From Ornithinibacillus massiliensis (GTDB lineage: Bacteria > Bacillota > Bacilli > Bacillales > Amphibacillaceae): a stretch of 64,000 nt of DNA. Of the stretch, positions 26,973 to 37,141 are shown in pieces. Numbering within the stretch: position 1 is the first letter of the stretch; each line of letters starts with the position of its first letter. The DNA is taken from positions 124,001-188,000 of the forward strand of contig NZ_JAGXBY010000001.1 in assembly GCF_018310345.1 (NCBI RefSeq), written 5' to 3'. The translations under genes and the position numbers were made by a program. Below the pieces are notes generated by a model. The model was not told the origin of the DNA. It saw nothing but the letters and a program-made list of their open reading frames with translations, and ran no database searches.

Positions 26973-27193
26973 ATATAAAGGGGTGGGGCGTGAAACGGAT
27001 GGTACCCCCTTTGTTTATTTAACTGTGGTGCTGAGGGAAAATATGTATGAAATTCCCTTCTTATATGTAACTTTTATTTATTAGGGAAGAAATCATAGGT
27101 AATTTTACATCTATTCTTTTATTTACAATTAATTAAGGATATAATTTAATAAGAATTTTACTAAAAAATAATAAGAAAAATACAAGACATGAT
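26973..27193. other. Non-coding stretch between the small gene pair and the R-M region
   Basis: With the leader at 26878-26972, this makes over 300 bases without a gene. It includes AAAGGGG (26977-26983) and CCCCTTT (27006-27012), which may pair across a long loop. No open frame or RNA gene was recognised. Confidence 0.4.
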
Positions 27194-27436
27194 TTGAAGG
27201 TGATCTATATTAATACATTTTGTAGAAATCAAAAGGAAGTTTCATCTGTAATCAATGCAGTTATTGATCAGTATTGGGAAAAGGTTATTAACGAACAGGA
27301 AATGATTAAAATGATTGAAACAATTGTTGCCAATAATGAATCGCTAGTTTTAAAGAAAAAGTCGTTTACTACGACAGTAAAGCAAGTATGTGGTAAGCGT
27401 CGTCTTGAAATTGTCGCTAGAATTATTGATTTATAG
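27194..27436 (+). CDS. TIGR04540-like small protein
   Basis: About 75-80 residues. INTFCRNQKEVSSVINAVIDQYWEKVINEQEMIKMIETIVANN...VKQVCGKRRLEIVARIIDL matches the small TIGR04540 family seen near restriction-modification or replication genes in Bacilli; its function is unknown. The annotated TTG start sits inside the Shine-Dalgarno run GAAGGTGA. The better-spaced start would be ATT at about 27212, which also matches where the family normally begins. Followed by the truncated DUF499 gene 44 bases on. Confidence 0.6.
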   Translation: MKVIYINTFCRNQKEVSSVINAVIDQYWEKVINEQEMIKMIETIVANNESLVLKKKSFTTTVKQVCGKRRLEIVARIIDL

Positions 27437-27480
27437 TCTAGATTTATAATTACATTATTTTTTGAATTCATGGAGGGAAA

Positions 27481-27762
27481 ATGGAGAAAACTTTGTTGGA
27501 GTATTGTAAACCACGTGGAAGTGTGTTTGATGAAACAAAAAGAGACAATGTATTAGATTTGACTGATTTAATAGAAAACAACATAGATCCAAGAAGATTT
27601 TTTGATGAAAACTTCCCTACCCAAGGAATGAAGGCATTAATGGATACTGCCTTTAAACGTTTCCACAGAAAAGGATCGATGGTTGTTGTAAAGCTTTCTC
27701 AGTCAATGGGTGGCGGTAAAACACATAATATGATAGCACTTGGATCAATATTAACTAAATAA
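27481..27762 (+). pseudogene. N-terminal fragment of a DUF499-type ATPase
   Basis: 93 residues. It starts like DUF499 proteins (LLEYCKPRGSVFD..., FFDENFPTQGMKALMDTAFKRF) and reaches the P-loop SMGGGKTHNMIALGSIL, then stops at once. Full-length DUF499 proteins are around 1000 residues and occur in restriction-like clusters next to methyltransferases. Here the P-loop is present but the rest of the ATPase is missing, so the gene is a deletion remnant or an unusual stand-alone stub. The methyltransferase gene begins 16 bases after its stop. Confidence 0.7.
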
Positions 27763-27778
27763 AAGGACTGAAATTCAT

Positions 27779-30541
27779 ATGTCAAAGAAATATTTATTAC
27801 CTATCACAGAAATTGAAGATAGAGTTAAACAATTAGTTGAAAATTTAAATGAAGAGACATTTATTGAAGAGTTTTTAGGGCTTTTTGATATTCCTAAAAC
27901 TAGTATTACACGTGCAAAATCGAGCGAAGGAGATTTTTTGATACGAAATAAAGTTCGTTATCGTAAAGTTGAAAATAATCCACTACAAGCTATTGATGAA
28001 ATAGAGCAGGAAATTGTATCTCAAAATCAAAAGCCTCGCTATATTATCACAACTGATTTTGAAATGCTTTATGCAAAAGATACAAAAACAAACGATTCAC
28101 TTGCCATTAACTTTGAAGATTTACCAACTAATGCAGAGTTTTTCCTTGCATGGAATGGGATTGAGAAAGTAGATTACCAAAAAGAAAACCCAGCAGATAT
28201 TAAAGCTGCTGAGCGTTTCACAAAACTTTATGATGAATTGGTTAAAATCAATACAGAGCTTGCAAAAAAGGAAGCTGACGGCAAATCTTTTAACCTTTTT
28301 CTAATTCGTTCACTTTTCTTATACTTCTGTGAAGATACAGAAATTATAGCTAAGGGCTCTTTTACTAACGTCCTTAAAACAAGAACTAAGACCGATGGAA
28401 GCAATCTAAATTCAGTCATCAAAGAGTTATTTTTAATTTTAGATGTACCTGAAAGCCAAAGACAAGATGTCCCTGAATGGTTAAGAAAATTCCCATACGT
28501 TAATGGTAAACTATTCAAAGAACCGCATCATGACTTAAATTTCAGCACTTTAACCCGAAAACTACTTATCGAAGCAGGTGAATTGCTTAACTGGAATGAA
28601 ATCAATCCGGATATTTTGGGGGCAATGATTCAAACTGTTGCAAACAAAGAAGAACGCCAAGTCTCAGGCATGCACTACACTAGCGTAACAAACATCATGA
28701 AAGTAATTAAACCCCTATTTTTGGACAATCTTCAAGCTGAGTACCAAAGACTTTCTGATCGTGCAGATGATTATTTAGAACGTGAAATCACTGAAAAACA
28801 AAGACGAGAACAACAAAGAAACATTATTAAAGCCTTGAATAGTTTGCTAGAGCGAATGAGTGAAATTAAATTCTTAGACCCCGCCTGTGGATCTGGTAAC
28901 TTTTTGATTATTGCATACAAAGAACTACGAAGACTTGAAATTCAAATCCTTGTTAAAATCCGTGAAATCCAGGACGCTTTAAAGGAAAAGAATGTTTATC
29001 AAGGAGAATTTCTCAAGCAATCTAAGATTAAACTGAATCAATTTTCGGGCATTGAGGTCGATGATTTCGCACATGAGGTGGCTAAACTTTCTCTTTATAT
29101 TGCTGAACATCAAATGAATGTTGAAATGATTGAATCATTAGCAGATTATCAACCACGAATTCTTCCACTCCAAGAATCGGGGAATATTGTTCACGGTAAT
29201 GCTTTACGTTTAGATTGGCGTGAGATTGTCCCGCATGAAGTGAATGAAGAAGTTTATATTATGGGTAATCCACCGTATATAGGTTCAAGTCAACAAGATT
29301 CTAATCAAAAGAGTGATTTAGTAAGTATTTTTGGTGAAATTTCTAATAATTACAAGAGGTTAGACTATATTTCAGGTTGGTTTTTCAAAGGGGCTTCATT
29401 CATTAAAGATTCAAAGGCTAAGCTTGCTTTTGTAACCACAAATTCAATTAATCAGGGGAATCAAATAGAGATGCTTTGGCCGCTAATTTGGAAATTAAAT
29501 GTAGAAATATATTTTGCACATCCGAGCTTTAAATGGTCTAATTCTGCTAAAAACAATGCTGGAGTTACCGTTGCTATTATTGGACTGAGGAATGTTTCAC
29601 TAGAAGAAAAGTTTCTTTATTTTGATGACGGTACTATAAAAAAGGCCGTAAATATTAACCCATATTTAACTGAGGGAGAAAATATAATTATTAGTAGTAG
29701 TAACAAAAGTATATCAAATCTCCCAAAAATGAGAGACGGAAATAATGATAGAAGTTATGGAGGATTGCTCTTTGATAAAAATGAATATGAACAGGCATTA
29801 AATGAACATCCAGAGTTGAAAAATTATTTCGTTAAGTATATTGGCGGTAATGAATATATTAACGAAGAAATTAGATATGCTTTATTTTTAAGTAAAGAAG
29901 ATTATGAGGTTATAAAAGATATTCCTTTGGTACAAAAGCGTTTGGAAATTGTACGAGAAAAAAGGCTCAAAGCTAAGGATAAGACTTTAAATAATCTTGC
30001 AAACAAGCCGTGGAAGTTTAGGGATACACACCCGACATCAGCACAGACTCTAATTGTACCTTATACCTCTTCAGAAAATAGAGATTATACCCCTATGGGG
30101 TTTGTTGGAAGGGAAACAATGCCATCTGCGGGTGCTAGAGCAATCTATGACGCTCCAATATGGCTTCTTGGAATCTTAGTGTCTCGCATGCATATGATTT
30201 GGCTTCGGGCAGTTGGTGGTAAATTGGAAACACGGTATCGTTACTCTGCAGGGATGGTTTACAATACTTTTCCAATTCCAAAGCTCTCAACAAATCGCAA
30301 AAATACCCTTGAAGAAGCCGTATTAGACATGCTGGATGTCCGTGAAGAAGAAGGAGGTACTCTTGCTGAACTTTATGGAGGGGCGAATAAACCAATGAAC
30401 GCAAGATTACGAGAAGCACACGAAAAAATTGATGGAATCGTGGAGCGTGCTTATAAGCAAGAACCATTCAAATCTGATGAGGAACGTTTGAGTGTATTGT
30501 TAAAACTTTATCAAGAAATGGTAAGTGAGGATAAAAAATGA
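27779..30541 (+). CDS. Class I SAM-dependent DNA methyltransferase (MmeI/type IIG-like)
   Basis: 920 residues. The N-terminal ~350 form a helical/nuclease-like region without a clear PD-(D/E)XK set. The catalytic core has motif I FLDPACGSGNFLI (~366) and motif IV MGNPPYIG (~496), the NPPY of N6-adenine methylases. The C-terminal half is target-recognition-like. It probably methylates adenine for self-protection. Its stop overlaps the helicase start by four bases, and a GIY-YIG nuclease gene follows, so the trio is a candidate restriction-modification system with separate methylase, motor and nuclease subunits. Confidence 0.88.
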   Translation: MSKKYLLPITEIEDRVKQLVENLNEETFIEEFLGLFDIPKTSITRAKSSEGDFLIRNKVRYRKVENNPLQAIDEIEQEIVSQNQKPRYIITTDFEMLYAKDTKTNDSLAINFEDLPTNAEFFLAWNGIEKVDYQKENPADIKAAERFTKLYDELVKINTELAKKEADGKSFNLFLIRSLFLYFCEDTEIIAKGSFTNVLKTRTKTDGSNLNSVIKELFLILDVPESQRQDVPEWLRKFPYVNGKLFKEPHHDLNFSTLTRKLLIEAGELLNWNEINPDILGAMIQTVANKEERQVSGMHYTSVTNIMKVIKPLFLDNLQAEYQRLSDRADDYLEREITEKQRREQQRNIIKALNSLLERMSEIKFLDPACGSGNFLIIAYKELRRLEIQILVKIREIQDALKEKNVYQGEFLKQSKIKLNQFSGIEVDDFAHEVAKLSLYIAEHQMNVEMIESLADYQPRILPLQESGNIVHGNALRLDWREIVPHEVNEEVYIMGNPPYIGSSQQDSNQKSDLVSIFGEISNNYKRLDYISGWFFKGASFIKDSKAKLAFVTTNSINQGNQIEMLWPLIWKLNVEIYFAHPSFKWSNSAKNNAGVTVAIIGLRNVSLEEKFLYFDDGTIKKAVNINPYLTEGENIIISSSNKSISNLPKMRDGNNDRSYGGLLFDKNEYEQALNEHPELKNYFVKYIGGNEYINEEIRYALFLSKEDYEVIKDIPLVQKRLEIVREKRLKAKDKTLNNLANKPWKFRDTHPTSAQTLIVPYTSSENRDYTPMGFVGRETMPSAGARAIYDAPIWLLGILVSRMHMIWLRAVGGKLETRYRYSAGMVYNTFPIPKLSTNRKNTLEEAVLDMLDVREEEGGTLAELYGGANKPMNARLREAHEKIDGIVERAYKQEPFKSDEERLSVLLKLYQEMVSEDKK

Positions 30542-32463
30542 CATCTAACATTTTTGAAATTAATTATAGTGGTACGGGAAAAAGCCAAAATATAAATGAA
30601 TTAGGTATGCGCGAGATGCAGGCGCGTGTATATGAGAAACGTGCATCACAATATCTATTAGTTAAAGCTCCTCCTGCTTCAGGTAAGTCACGCGCATTAA
30701 TGTTTGTAGCTTTGGATAAGCTTACAAATCAAGATATAAAAAAAGTAATTATAGCGGTTCCAGAACGTTCAATTGGAAAATCTTTTCAAACCACAGCGTT
30801 AGCAAAATTCGGCTTCTTTACGGATTGGGTTATTAATCCCAAAAATAATCTCACGGATCGTGGGTCGAGTAAAAGTAAAGTGTCACAGTTTGTTGATTTT
30901 ATTCGTTCTACAGACTCAGAAGATAATATCATGGTGTGTACTCATGCAACATTACGTTTTGCTTTTGAAAATTTGAATGAATCGGACTTTAACAATGTTT
31001 TACTTGCCATTGATGAATTTCATCATGTATCACAAGATGATAATTCTGTCCTTGGTAATGCATTGCGTAATATTATGGGTAATTCTTCTGCCCATATCGT
31101 CGCTATGACTGGATCTTACTTTCGCGGTGATTCAATCCCGATTCTTGAACCAGCTGATGAGCAAAAGTTTGATAAGGTAACTTACACTTATTACGAACAA
31201 CTTGAGGGTTACAAGTATTTAAAAAGTTTCGCAATGGGCTATAGCTTCTATAGAGGTCGTTATACAGATGCACTTTCAGAGGTTTTAGATACTTCAAAGA
31301 AAACAATTATTCATATTCCAAATGTTAATTCAGGTGAATCAACTAAAGATAAATACGATGAAGTTGATCGTATTTTAGAAGAATTAGGTGAAGCAAAATT
31401 TGATGAAAATACAGGACTTTGGCTAGTAACTGAAGAAACAGGACGAGTATTAAAAATTGCTGATTTAGTTAATGAGGATGGTCGTGAAAAGGTTCAAGAA
31501 TATATCAGAAATATGTCTAAACTCGATGACTTAGATATTATTATTGCACTTGGTATGGCAAAAGAGGGATTTGACTGGCCTTTTGCAGAATATGCTTTAA
31601 CAATCGGATATCGTAATTCGTTAACTGAAATTGTGCAAATTATTGGTCGCGTGACTCGTGATAGTTCAAATAAAACTCATGCACAATTTACCAATTTAAT
31701 TGCTCAACCAGATGCTCAGGATGATGAGGTCATGTTTGCGGTTAATAATGTCATGAAGGCAATAACTGCGAGCCTTTTGATGGAATCTGTATTGGCTCCA
31801 AACTTTAAATTTAAGCGTAAGGATAATGATGATCAAAAATCAAACGGAACAGATATTTTTATCAAAGGGTTAAAAGAGCCAAGTACTAATCGTTCAAAAG
31901 ATATTATTCAAAACGATTTGAATGATTTGAAAGCCACTGTCTTACAAGATAGTCAAATTCAGCAAGCTATTGCTGCTGGTGTGGAGGCGAAAGTAATTAA
32001 TAAACAACTTATACCTCGTGTCATAATGAATACCTACCCTGATTTATCAAATGATGAGACTGAGGAGGTACGTCAGCACTTAGTTGCACAATCTGTTATT
32101 CAATCTGCTGAGCGTGAAGAAGGAACTGGCGGGAATCAATTCCTAAAAATGGCTAATAAATTTATCAATATTGATGATATTGCCATTGATTTAATTGATG
32201 AAGTGAATCCTTTCCAACGCGCTTATGAGGTTATTTCAAAAGAAATAGATGCACCAACATTACGATTTATTCAAGATTATATGGATGGTATAAAATTTAC
32301 CTTTTCTGAAGATGAATTAATTATGTTGTATCCTCAAATTGTTCAATTTAAAAGTGAAAATGGAAGAATTCCAGATAAGTCTAGTTCAAACCAATACGAG
32401 CAAAGATTAGCGTATGCTTTATTACGTTTAGAACAATTAAGGAGAGAGAGACAGAATGGATAA
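30538..32463 (+). CDS. DEAD/DEAH-type superfamily 2 helicase of the R-M trio
   Basis: 641 residues. Walker A APPASGKSRALM (~43-54), a DEFHH box (LLAIDEFHHVS, ~157-166), motif III-like MTGSYFRG and the motif VI region IIGRVTRDS (~380). It should be the ATP-driven motor that translocates or unwinds DNA for the nuclease. Its last 60 residues (LYPQIVQFKSENGRIPDKSSSNQYEQRLAYAL) look like the N-terminal module of the next protein, suggesting a shared interaction or DNA-binding domain. Overlaps both neighbours (4 and 8 bases). Confidence 0.87.
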   Translation: MTSNIFEINYSGTGKSQNINELGMREMQARVYEKRASQYLLVKAPPASGKSRALMFVALDKLTNQDIKKVIIAVPERSIGKSFQTTALAKFGFFTDWVINPKNNLTDRGSSKSKVSQFVDFIRSTDSEDNIMVCTHATLRFAFENLNESDFNNVLLAIDEFHHVSQDDNSVLGNALRNIMGNSSAHIVAMTGSYFRGDSIPILEPADEQKFDKVTYTYYEQLEGYKYLKSFAMGYSFYRGRYTDALSEVLDTSKKTIIHIPNVNSGESTKDKYDEVDRILEELGEAKFDENTGLWLVTEETGRVLKIADLVNEDGREKVQEYIRNMSKLDDLDIIIALGMAKEGFDWPFAEYALTIGYRNSLTEIVQIIGRVTRDSSNKTHAQFTNLIAQPDAQDDEVMFAVNNVMKAITASLLMESVLAPNFKFKRKDNDDQKSNGTDIFIKGLKEPSTNRSKDIIQNDLNDLKATVLQDSQIQQAIAAGVEAKVINKQLIPRVIMNTYPDLSNDETEEVRQHLVAQSVIQSAEREEGTGGNQFLKMANKFINIDDIAIDLIDEVNPFQRAYEVISKEIDAPTLRFIQDYMDGIKFTFSEDELIMLYPQIVQFKSENGRIPDKSSSNQYEQRLAYALLRLEQLRRERQNG

Positions 32464-33610
32464 GCGTACTCTTGATGATATTTTTTCGGATCCAATTTTT
32501 GATGAACTAATAGCTGAATCTCCTAAAAAGGAAGTGAAGCGAATTGACCCGGATTTTGAAAAGTTTCAAGAGATTATTGATTGGATAAAAAATAACGATG
32601 GAAAAGAACCCGAAAAGTCTCGTAATATGACTGAAAGAAAATTATATTCCAGACTAAAGGGCTATCGGGATAAGCCAGAAATGATAAAGAAGCTAGCTAA
32701 GATAGATGAACTAAACTTGTTTGATAGTAAAAATACAGTTTTAGAAAATTCGATAAAAAATCCTGAATCTCTTGATGATATTCTTAATGATGATACACTT
32801 TTTGAGAAAAAAGACAAAGTTGATTCACTACTTGATTTGTCGAGATATAAGAGAACAATTAATGTAGCTGACAAATACAGTGTTAGGAAACGAGCTAGCC
32901 ATTTTGAACGATATGAACCTCTATTTAAACTTGTTCAAAAAGAAGTTGCAAATGGCACTCGTAAAATAATACCTGTTGACACTGAAAAAAACATTAAACC
33001 GGGGAAATTTTATATAGATAATGGGATTCTGTTATATGTTCTATCAATGGGTGACTATTATATAGATAAAAATGGTTATCGTAACGCAAAGCTACATCTT
33101 ATTTATGAAAATGGAACTGAAAATAAAGGAATTTTACTGAGATCGTTTGCATCCAATCTCTTTGATAATACTCGACATGGTAGAATGGTAACCGAAGTAA
33201 TGAGTGATGTTATGGGAGAAACTACTGTTGAAGAAAGAGCTGCTGAATATCTGACTACTGGCTATATTTATGTAGTAAAATCACTTAGCTCGAATCCTGA
33301 AATATCAAAGTATCAAAATCTTTATAAGATTGGTTTTGCTAGTGGGAGTGTAGAAGAACGTATTAGTAATGCTGAAAATGAAGCCACTTATCTTTATGCA
33401 CCTGTGAAAATTGTTGCGACATGGGAAGTTCAAAACTTTAGTGGCCGAAAGTTGGAAACAGTAATACATCATAGATTTGCAGATAAGCAATTACAAATCT
33501 CTGTTCCAACAGCAAATGGTAAAATTGAAAATCCGCAAGAGTGGTATATAGTTTCTTTGGATGAAATTGAAGAAAATATAAATGATATTATTGTGAAATT
33601 GAATATTTAA
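32456..33610 (+). CDS. GIY-YIG (T5orf172-type) nuclease of the R-M trio
   Basis: 384 residues. The N-terminal part has FQEIIDWIKNNDGKEPEKSRNMTERKLYSRLKGYR, similar to the tail of the helicase just upstream. The C-terminal ~115 residues show GYIYVVKSL...LYKIGFASGSVEERI...APVKIVATWEV, then the Glu of RKLETVIHHRFA and ...QEWYIV, the order of the T5orf172/MUG113 branch of GIY-YIG nucleases. It is the likely cutting subunit. A strong terminator follows at 33738. Confidence 0.85.
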   Translation: MDKRTLDDIFSDPIFDELIAESPKKEVKRIDPDFEKFQEIIDWIKNNDGKEPEKSRNMTERKLYSRLKGYRDKPEMIKKLAKIDELNLFDSKNTVLENSIKNPESLDDILNDDTLFEKKDKVDSLLDLSRYKRTINVADKYSVRKRASHFERYEPLFKLVQKEVANGTRKIIPVDTEKNIKPGKFYIDNGILLYVLSMGDYYIDKNGYRNAKLHLIYENGTENKGILLRSFASNLFDNTRHGRMVTEVMSDVMGETTVEERAAEYLTTGYIYVVKSLSSNPEISKYQNLYKIGFASGSVEERISNAENEATYLYAPVKIVATWEVQNFSGRKLETVIHHRFADKQLQISVPTANGKIENPQEWYIVSLDEIEENINDIIVKLNI

Positions 33611-33907
33611 CTTTAAATTAGGATAGTTGTTAAAGAATTATTGTAATAAACACCAATGAATCGATTAGTTTTGACACTATACTGCAAGGCTTCGATATGC
33701 GAATGATTAGCTTGAAAAAATAATAAACTGAATCCTGCCTATTACTTATTTTAAGTAATAGGTCTTTTTTTTGTAAAATGGGAGAAGAAAATGGAAATTT
33801 TCTGTATAATCATAAAAGAGTAGGATGGACGGGGTTCAAACTGCATATTTCATAATGGAAGCACCCGAACCATTCCAGTACTTCTAAAATAAATGAGGTG
33901 AATAAAA
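33611..33907. other. Intergenic region between the R-M trio and the GmrSD-like operon
   Basis: It contains the strong terminator at 33738-33772 and presumably the promoter of the next operon. No gene was recognised. Confidence 0.5.
33738..33772 (+). terminator. Rho-independent terminator after the R-M trio
   Basis: A perfect 10-bp stem, CCTATTACTT (33738-33747) with AAGTAATAGG (33753-33762), has a five-base loop, followed by TCTTTTTTTT. Confidence 0.92.
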
Positions 33908-35596
33908 ATGACAACTAGTTTATTAGCTAAAGAGTATCCAATAGATAAGATCTTCAGTAACGATTATGCATTTTCAATACCTAATGTTCAAAGACCATAT
34001 TCCTGGACAGAAGAAAATACAGAAGTTCTATTAGATGATTTACTAGAGTTCATTGACAATTCTTCAACAAATAACATTAATGAAATGAACCCGTACTTTT
34101 TAGGAAGTGTTGTTTTAATAAAGGAGGACGGGCCGGATTCACAAGTACTAGATGGACAACAACGATTAACTACTCTAACTATATTATTAGCTGTATTAAA
34201 GCATTTATTGCCAGAAAAGGCCAATGAGATTAAAGGATTCTTGTATGAGGAAGGAAATTCTTTAAGAGGCACTCCTGACCGTTTTCGATTGACATTAAGA
34301 GATCGGGATGCTGAATTTTTCAGGGAATATATACAAGCTGACGGCGGTATTGATAAATTATCATCTGAAGTGAAAGTTGAGAATGATAGTCAACAGCAAA
34401 TAGTGAAAAATACACTTCTTTTAATTAAACGCCTTTCTAATATTTCACAAGAAGAACGGACTCAACTTGCTACCTTTATTATTATGAAGTGTTATTTAGT
34501 TGTCGTAAGCACGCCAGATTTTGATTCAGCGTATCGCATATTCTCTGTTTTAAATGACCGTGGGCTAGATTTATCACATTCAGATATTTTAAAAGCAGAA
34601 ATTATTGGAAAGTTACCTAAAAAAGAGCAGGATAAATACAATGATATGTGGGAAAATGCAGAGGAATATTTAGGTAGAGAAACTTTTAATGAGTTATTCT
34701 CCCATATAAGAATGATTTATCGAAAGTACAAGTTGCGTTCAACAATTATCAAAGAATTCCGTGACTATGTTAAACCTTCTGAGAAACCAAAGGAGTTTAT
34801 TGAAAGTAAGTTAGTTCCCTTTTCTAATGCACTTAAATATATATTAGAAATGAATTATAAAAGCGCTAATTTTGCAGAAGAGATAAATAACCAATTTTTT
34901 TGGTTATTAAAGGTTGATAATAGTGATTGGGTTCCTGCCGCAATACTATATCTATCTAGAAATGAAAATGAACCTAAAAAGCTATTAAATTTTTTCACCA
35001 ACCTTGAACGATTGGCAATGGGAATGATGATTCTTCGATACAATATCAATCAACGTATTGAGCGATACCGAAATCTACTTATTGAAATTGAAGACGATAA
35101 AAATCTATTTATATATGAATCATCTCTTCAATTAACAATTGAAGAAAAAAGACTTATCGTCAAACAATTAGACGGTGATTTATACCAAATGAAGAAAGTC
35201 CGTGTACCAGTATTACTAAAATTGGATTCATTATTGTCCGACGGGCAAGCTTCCTATAATTACGAACGAATTACTGTAGAACATGTATTGTCACAAAATC
35301 CCCAAGAAAAAAGTCAATGGACTGTATGGTTTCCCAATCAGGAAACTAGAGATGACTATGTACATAAGATAGGTAATTTAGTGTTGCTATCAAGACAAAA
35401 AAATAGCCAAGCAAAAAATTATGAATTTGATAAGAAAAAAGAAAAATACTTTAGTTCTAAGAAAGGTGTAAGTTCTTTTGTACTCACTTCTCAAGTATTA
35501 AATGAGAAGGAATGGACTGAAGATACTTTAAAACAAAGACAGGATAAATTATTAAGTAAGTTGATAGAGCATTGGAGACTATCCCATGAATCATAG
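33908..35596 (+). CDS. DUF262/DUF1524 protein (GmrSD-like, type IV restriction family)
   Basis: 562 residues. The N-terminal DUF262 (GmrS/ParB-like NTPase) domain shows NVQRPYSWTEEN (~28), FLGSVVL and VLDGQQRLTTLTIL (~80-93). The C-terminal DUF1524 region carries the HNH-type VEHVLSQNPQ (~456-465) and KIGNLVLLSRQKNSQAKNYEF. Fused GmrSD enzymes cut modified phage DNA in a nucleotide-dependent way. Its end overlaps the kinase gene by 11 bases, which ties it into the same operon. A modified-DNA target is inferred from the family only. Confidence 0.88.
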   Translation: MTTSLLAKEYPIDKIFSNDYAFSIPNVQRPYSWTEENTEVLLDDLLEFIDNSSTNNINEMNPYFLGSVVLIKEDGPDSQVLDGQQRLTTLTILLAVLKHLLPEKANEIKGFLYEEGNSLRGTPDRFRLTLRDRDAEFFREYIQADGGIDKLSSEVKVENDSQQQIVKNTLLLIKRLSNISQEERTQLATFIIMKCYLVVVSTPDFDSAYRIFSVLNDRGLDLSHSDILKAEIIGKLPKKEQDKYNDMWENAEEYLGRETFNELFSHIRMIYRKYKLRSTIIKEFRDYVKPSEKPKEFIESKLVPFSNALKYILEMNYKSANFAEEINNQFFWLLKVDNSDWVPAAILYLSRNENEPKKLLNFFTNLERLAMGMMILRYNINQRIERYRNLLIEIEDDKNLFIYESSLQLTIEEKRLIVKQLDGDLYQMKKVRVPVLLKLDSLLSDGQASYNYERITVEHVLSQNPQEKSQWTVWFPNQETRDDYVHKIGNLVLLSRQKNSQAKNYEFDKKKEKYFSSKKGVSSFVLTSQVLNEKEWTEDTLKQRQDKLLSKLIEHWRLSHES

Positions 35597-37061
35597 TGAA
35601 TATGTAAAGCTATTAAATTTCTTTGATGGTAGATTGTGGGACAGGAAAGTTACCGAGACAAATTATAATTATAACGGATTAATTCTAGATTACTATTTTG
35701 AAATGTCCATTTTAAGTGTGGATTATTTAGATATCTATGACTATTTTAGTAGTGAAGGAGATTTTCAATTTAATGACACTGAATTGCTTACAGACCAGTT
35801 TGGAAATGTTAAAGAGGAAAAGAGAATAAAGCTAGTAGAAAAAATTATTAACATTTTAGAACTCTCAAGCTTTGACAAAAATACCTCTGGGAATATAGTT
35901 GATAAAGTAGTTAAGTTCCTTGAACGGAATGGAATAATGGTAGTTAATACGGAAAATACACCAATAGAACTTTCAAGTGATAACAAAATTGATGAAGGCT
36001 CTTATTGTAACATATTATTTGTGGAAAAGAACGTTTTGAGAAAGGAATTAAATAAATCTCATAAAGATGATACTAATCTACAAAAGAGAATGAAGTATGA
36101 ATTTGAAAACATGCAAAAGCTTAAAGATTGCCCGCAAATTTTAAACGTTTATAGTTTTGATCCTACAACCCACTCGTATTTAATGGAAAGAGCTGATATC
36201 AATTTATATGAATATCTAAGAAAGGAAGTAGATATATCTTTCGAGCAGAGATTGAAAATTATTTTTGATGTATTAGAAGGTATGAAGTATGCTCACGATC
36301 ATTCAATTATTCATAGAGATTTACACCTTGGGAATGTGTTGAAGATAGGGAATGATTTTGTTATTAGTGATTTTGGCCTTAGCAAAGATGAATCAATCGA
36401 AAGAAGTTTGAAATCATCTGCAACTGAAAAAAATAATCATATATTTATCGATCCTTTAGCCATAGGAGACTTTTCTAAACTTGATAAGAAGAGTGATATT
36501 TATTCACTCGGTAAGATGATTGATTATGTATTTACCTTGGGAGCAAATAATACAGAGCATTTACTAACTTTTATTGTTGAAAAGTGTACAAGTCGTAGTA
36601 AAGATAAAAGGTATGATACGGTAGATGAAATCATTAGAGATATTAAAGTTAAATTAAATCTGCGAGATAAAAGCATTGATAAGAAACAAGTGTTGGAAAA
36701 TATAAAAAATAACATCTTTACTCTACAGGTAAATGAATTTATTAAAGAACTAGTAGAAACTGATATGATTTGTGATTATTTAGTAAAACATCGAATTTCA
36801 TCTTTTGGTAATATAATTTTAAAAATGAATTCATTAGATCAAATCTCTACTTTAGAGGCAATTAATCAAGGTTATGTAGTTGCCACAGGTTACCGTCAGT
36901 TTCAAAATTACGATATATTTGCTAGTATCGCATATTCCGTTTGCGAAAATACAGATGAAAATAGCGTTTACGATATTTCCCGCGGGATATTAGAGGGATG
37001 TGCTCATTATAGATATGAAGCTTCTAATTTATTAGAAAAGATTGATAGACAAAGAATCTAG
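35586..37061 (+). CDS. Serine/threonine protein kinase-like protein of the defence operon
   Basis: 491 residues. Residues ~1-130 are of unknown fold. A Hanks-type kinase domain (~130-360) has a glycine-poor loop (KIDEGSYCNILFV), ATP lysine in VLRKEL (~150), catalytic loop IHRDLHLGNVL (~242-252), DFGLSK (~261) and KSDIYSLGKMI. The C-terminal ~125 residues are helical and unassigned. All catalytic residues appear present, so it should be active. It overlaps the GmrSD-like gene by 11 bases and is followed by a helical protein and a caspase-like protease, suggesting signalling in an abortive-infection response. Confidence 0.87.
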   Translation: MNHSEYVKLLNFFDGRLWDRKVTETNYNYNGLILDYYFEMSILSVDYLDIYDYFSSEGDFQFNDTELLTDQFGNVKEEKRIKLVEKIINILELSSFDKNTSGNIVDKVVKFLERNGIMVVNTENTPIELSSDNKIDEGSYCNILFVEKNVLRKELNKSHKDDTNLQKRMKYEFENMQKLKDCPQILNVYSFDPTTHSYLMERADINLYEYLRKEVDISFEQRLKIIFDVLEGMKYAHDHSIIHRDLHLGNVLKIGNDFVISDFGLSKDESIERSLKSSATEKNNHIFIDPLAIGDFSKLDKKSDIYSLGKMIDYVFTLGANNTEHLLTFIVEKCTSRSKDKRYDTVDEIIRDIKVKLNLRDKSIDKKQVLENIKNNIFTLQVNEFIKELVETDMICDYLVKHRISSFGNIILKMNSLDQISTLEAINQGYVVATGYRQFQNYDIFASIAYSVCENTDENSVYDISRGILEGCAHYRYEASNLLEKIDRQRI

Positions 37062-37141
37062 TATTTATCTTTTTGAACTATTTCTTTTCATTAAATGGCA
37101 TTATATAAAATTTTGAATCTCCTTGAAGGGGGAAAAGAAGA

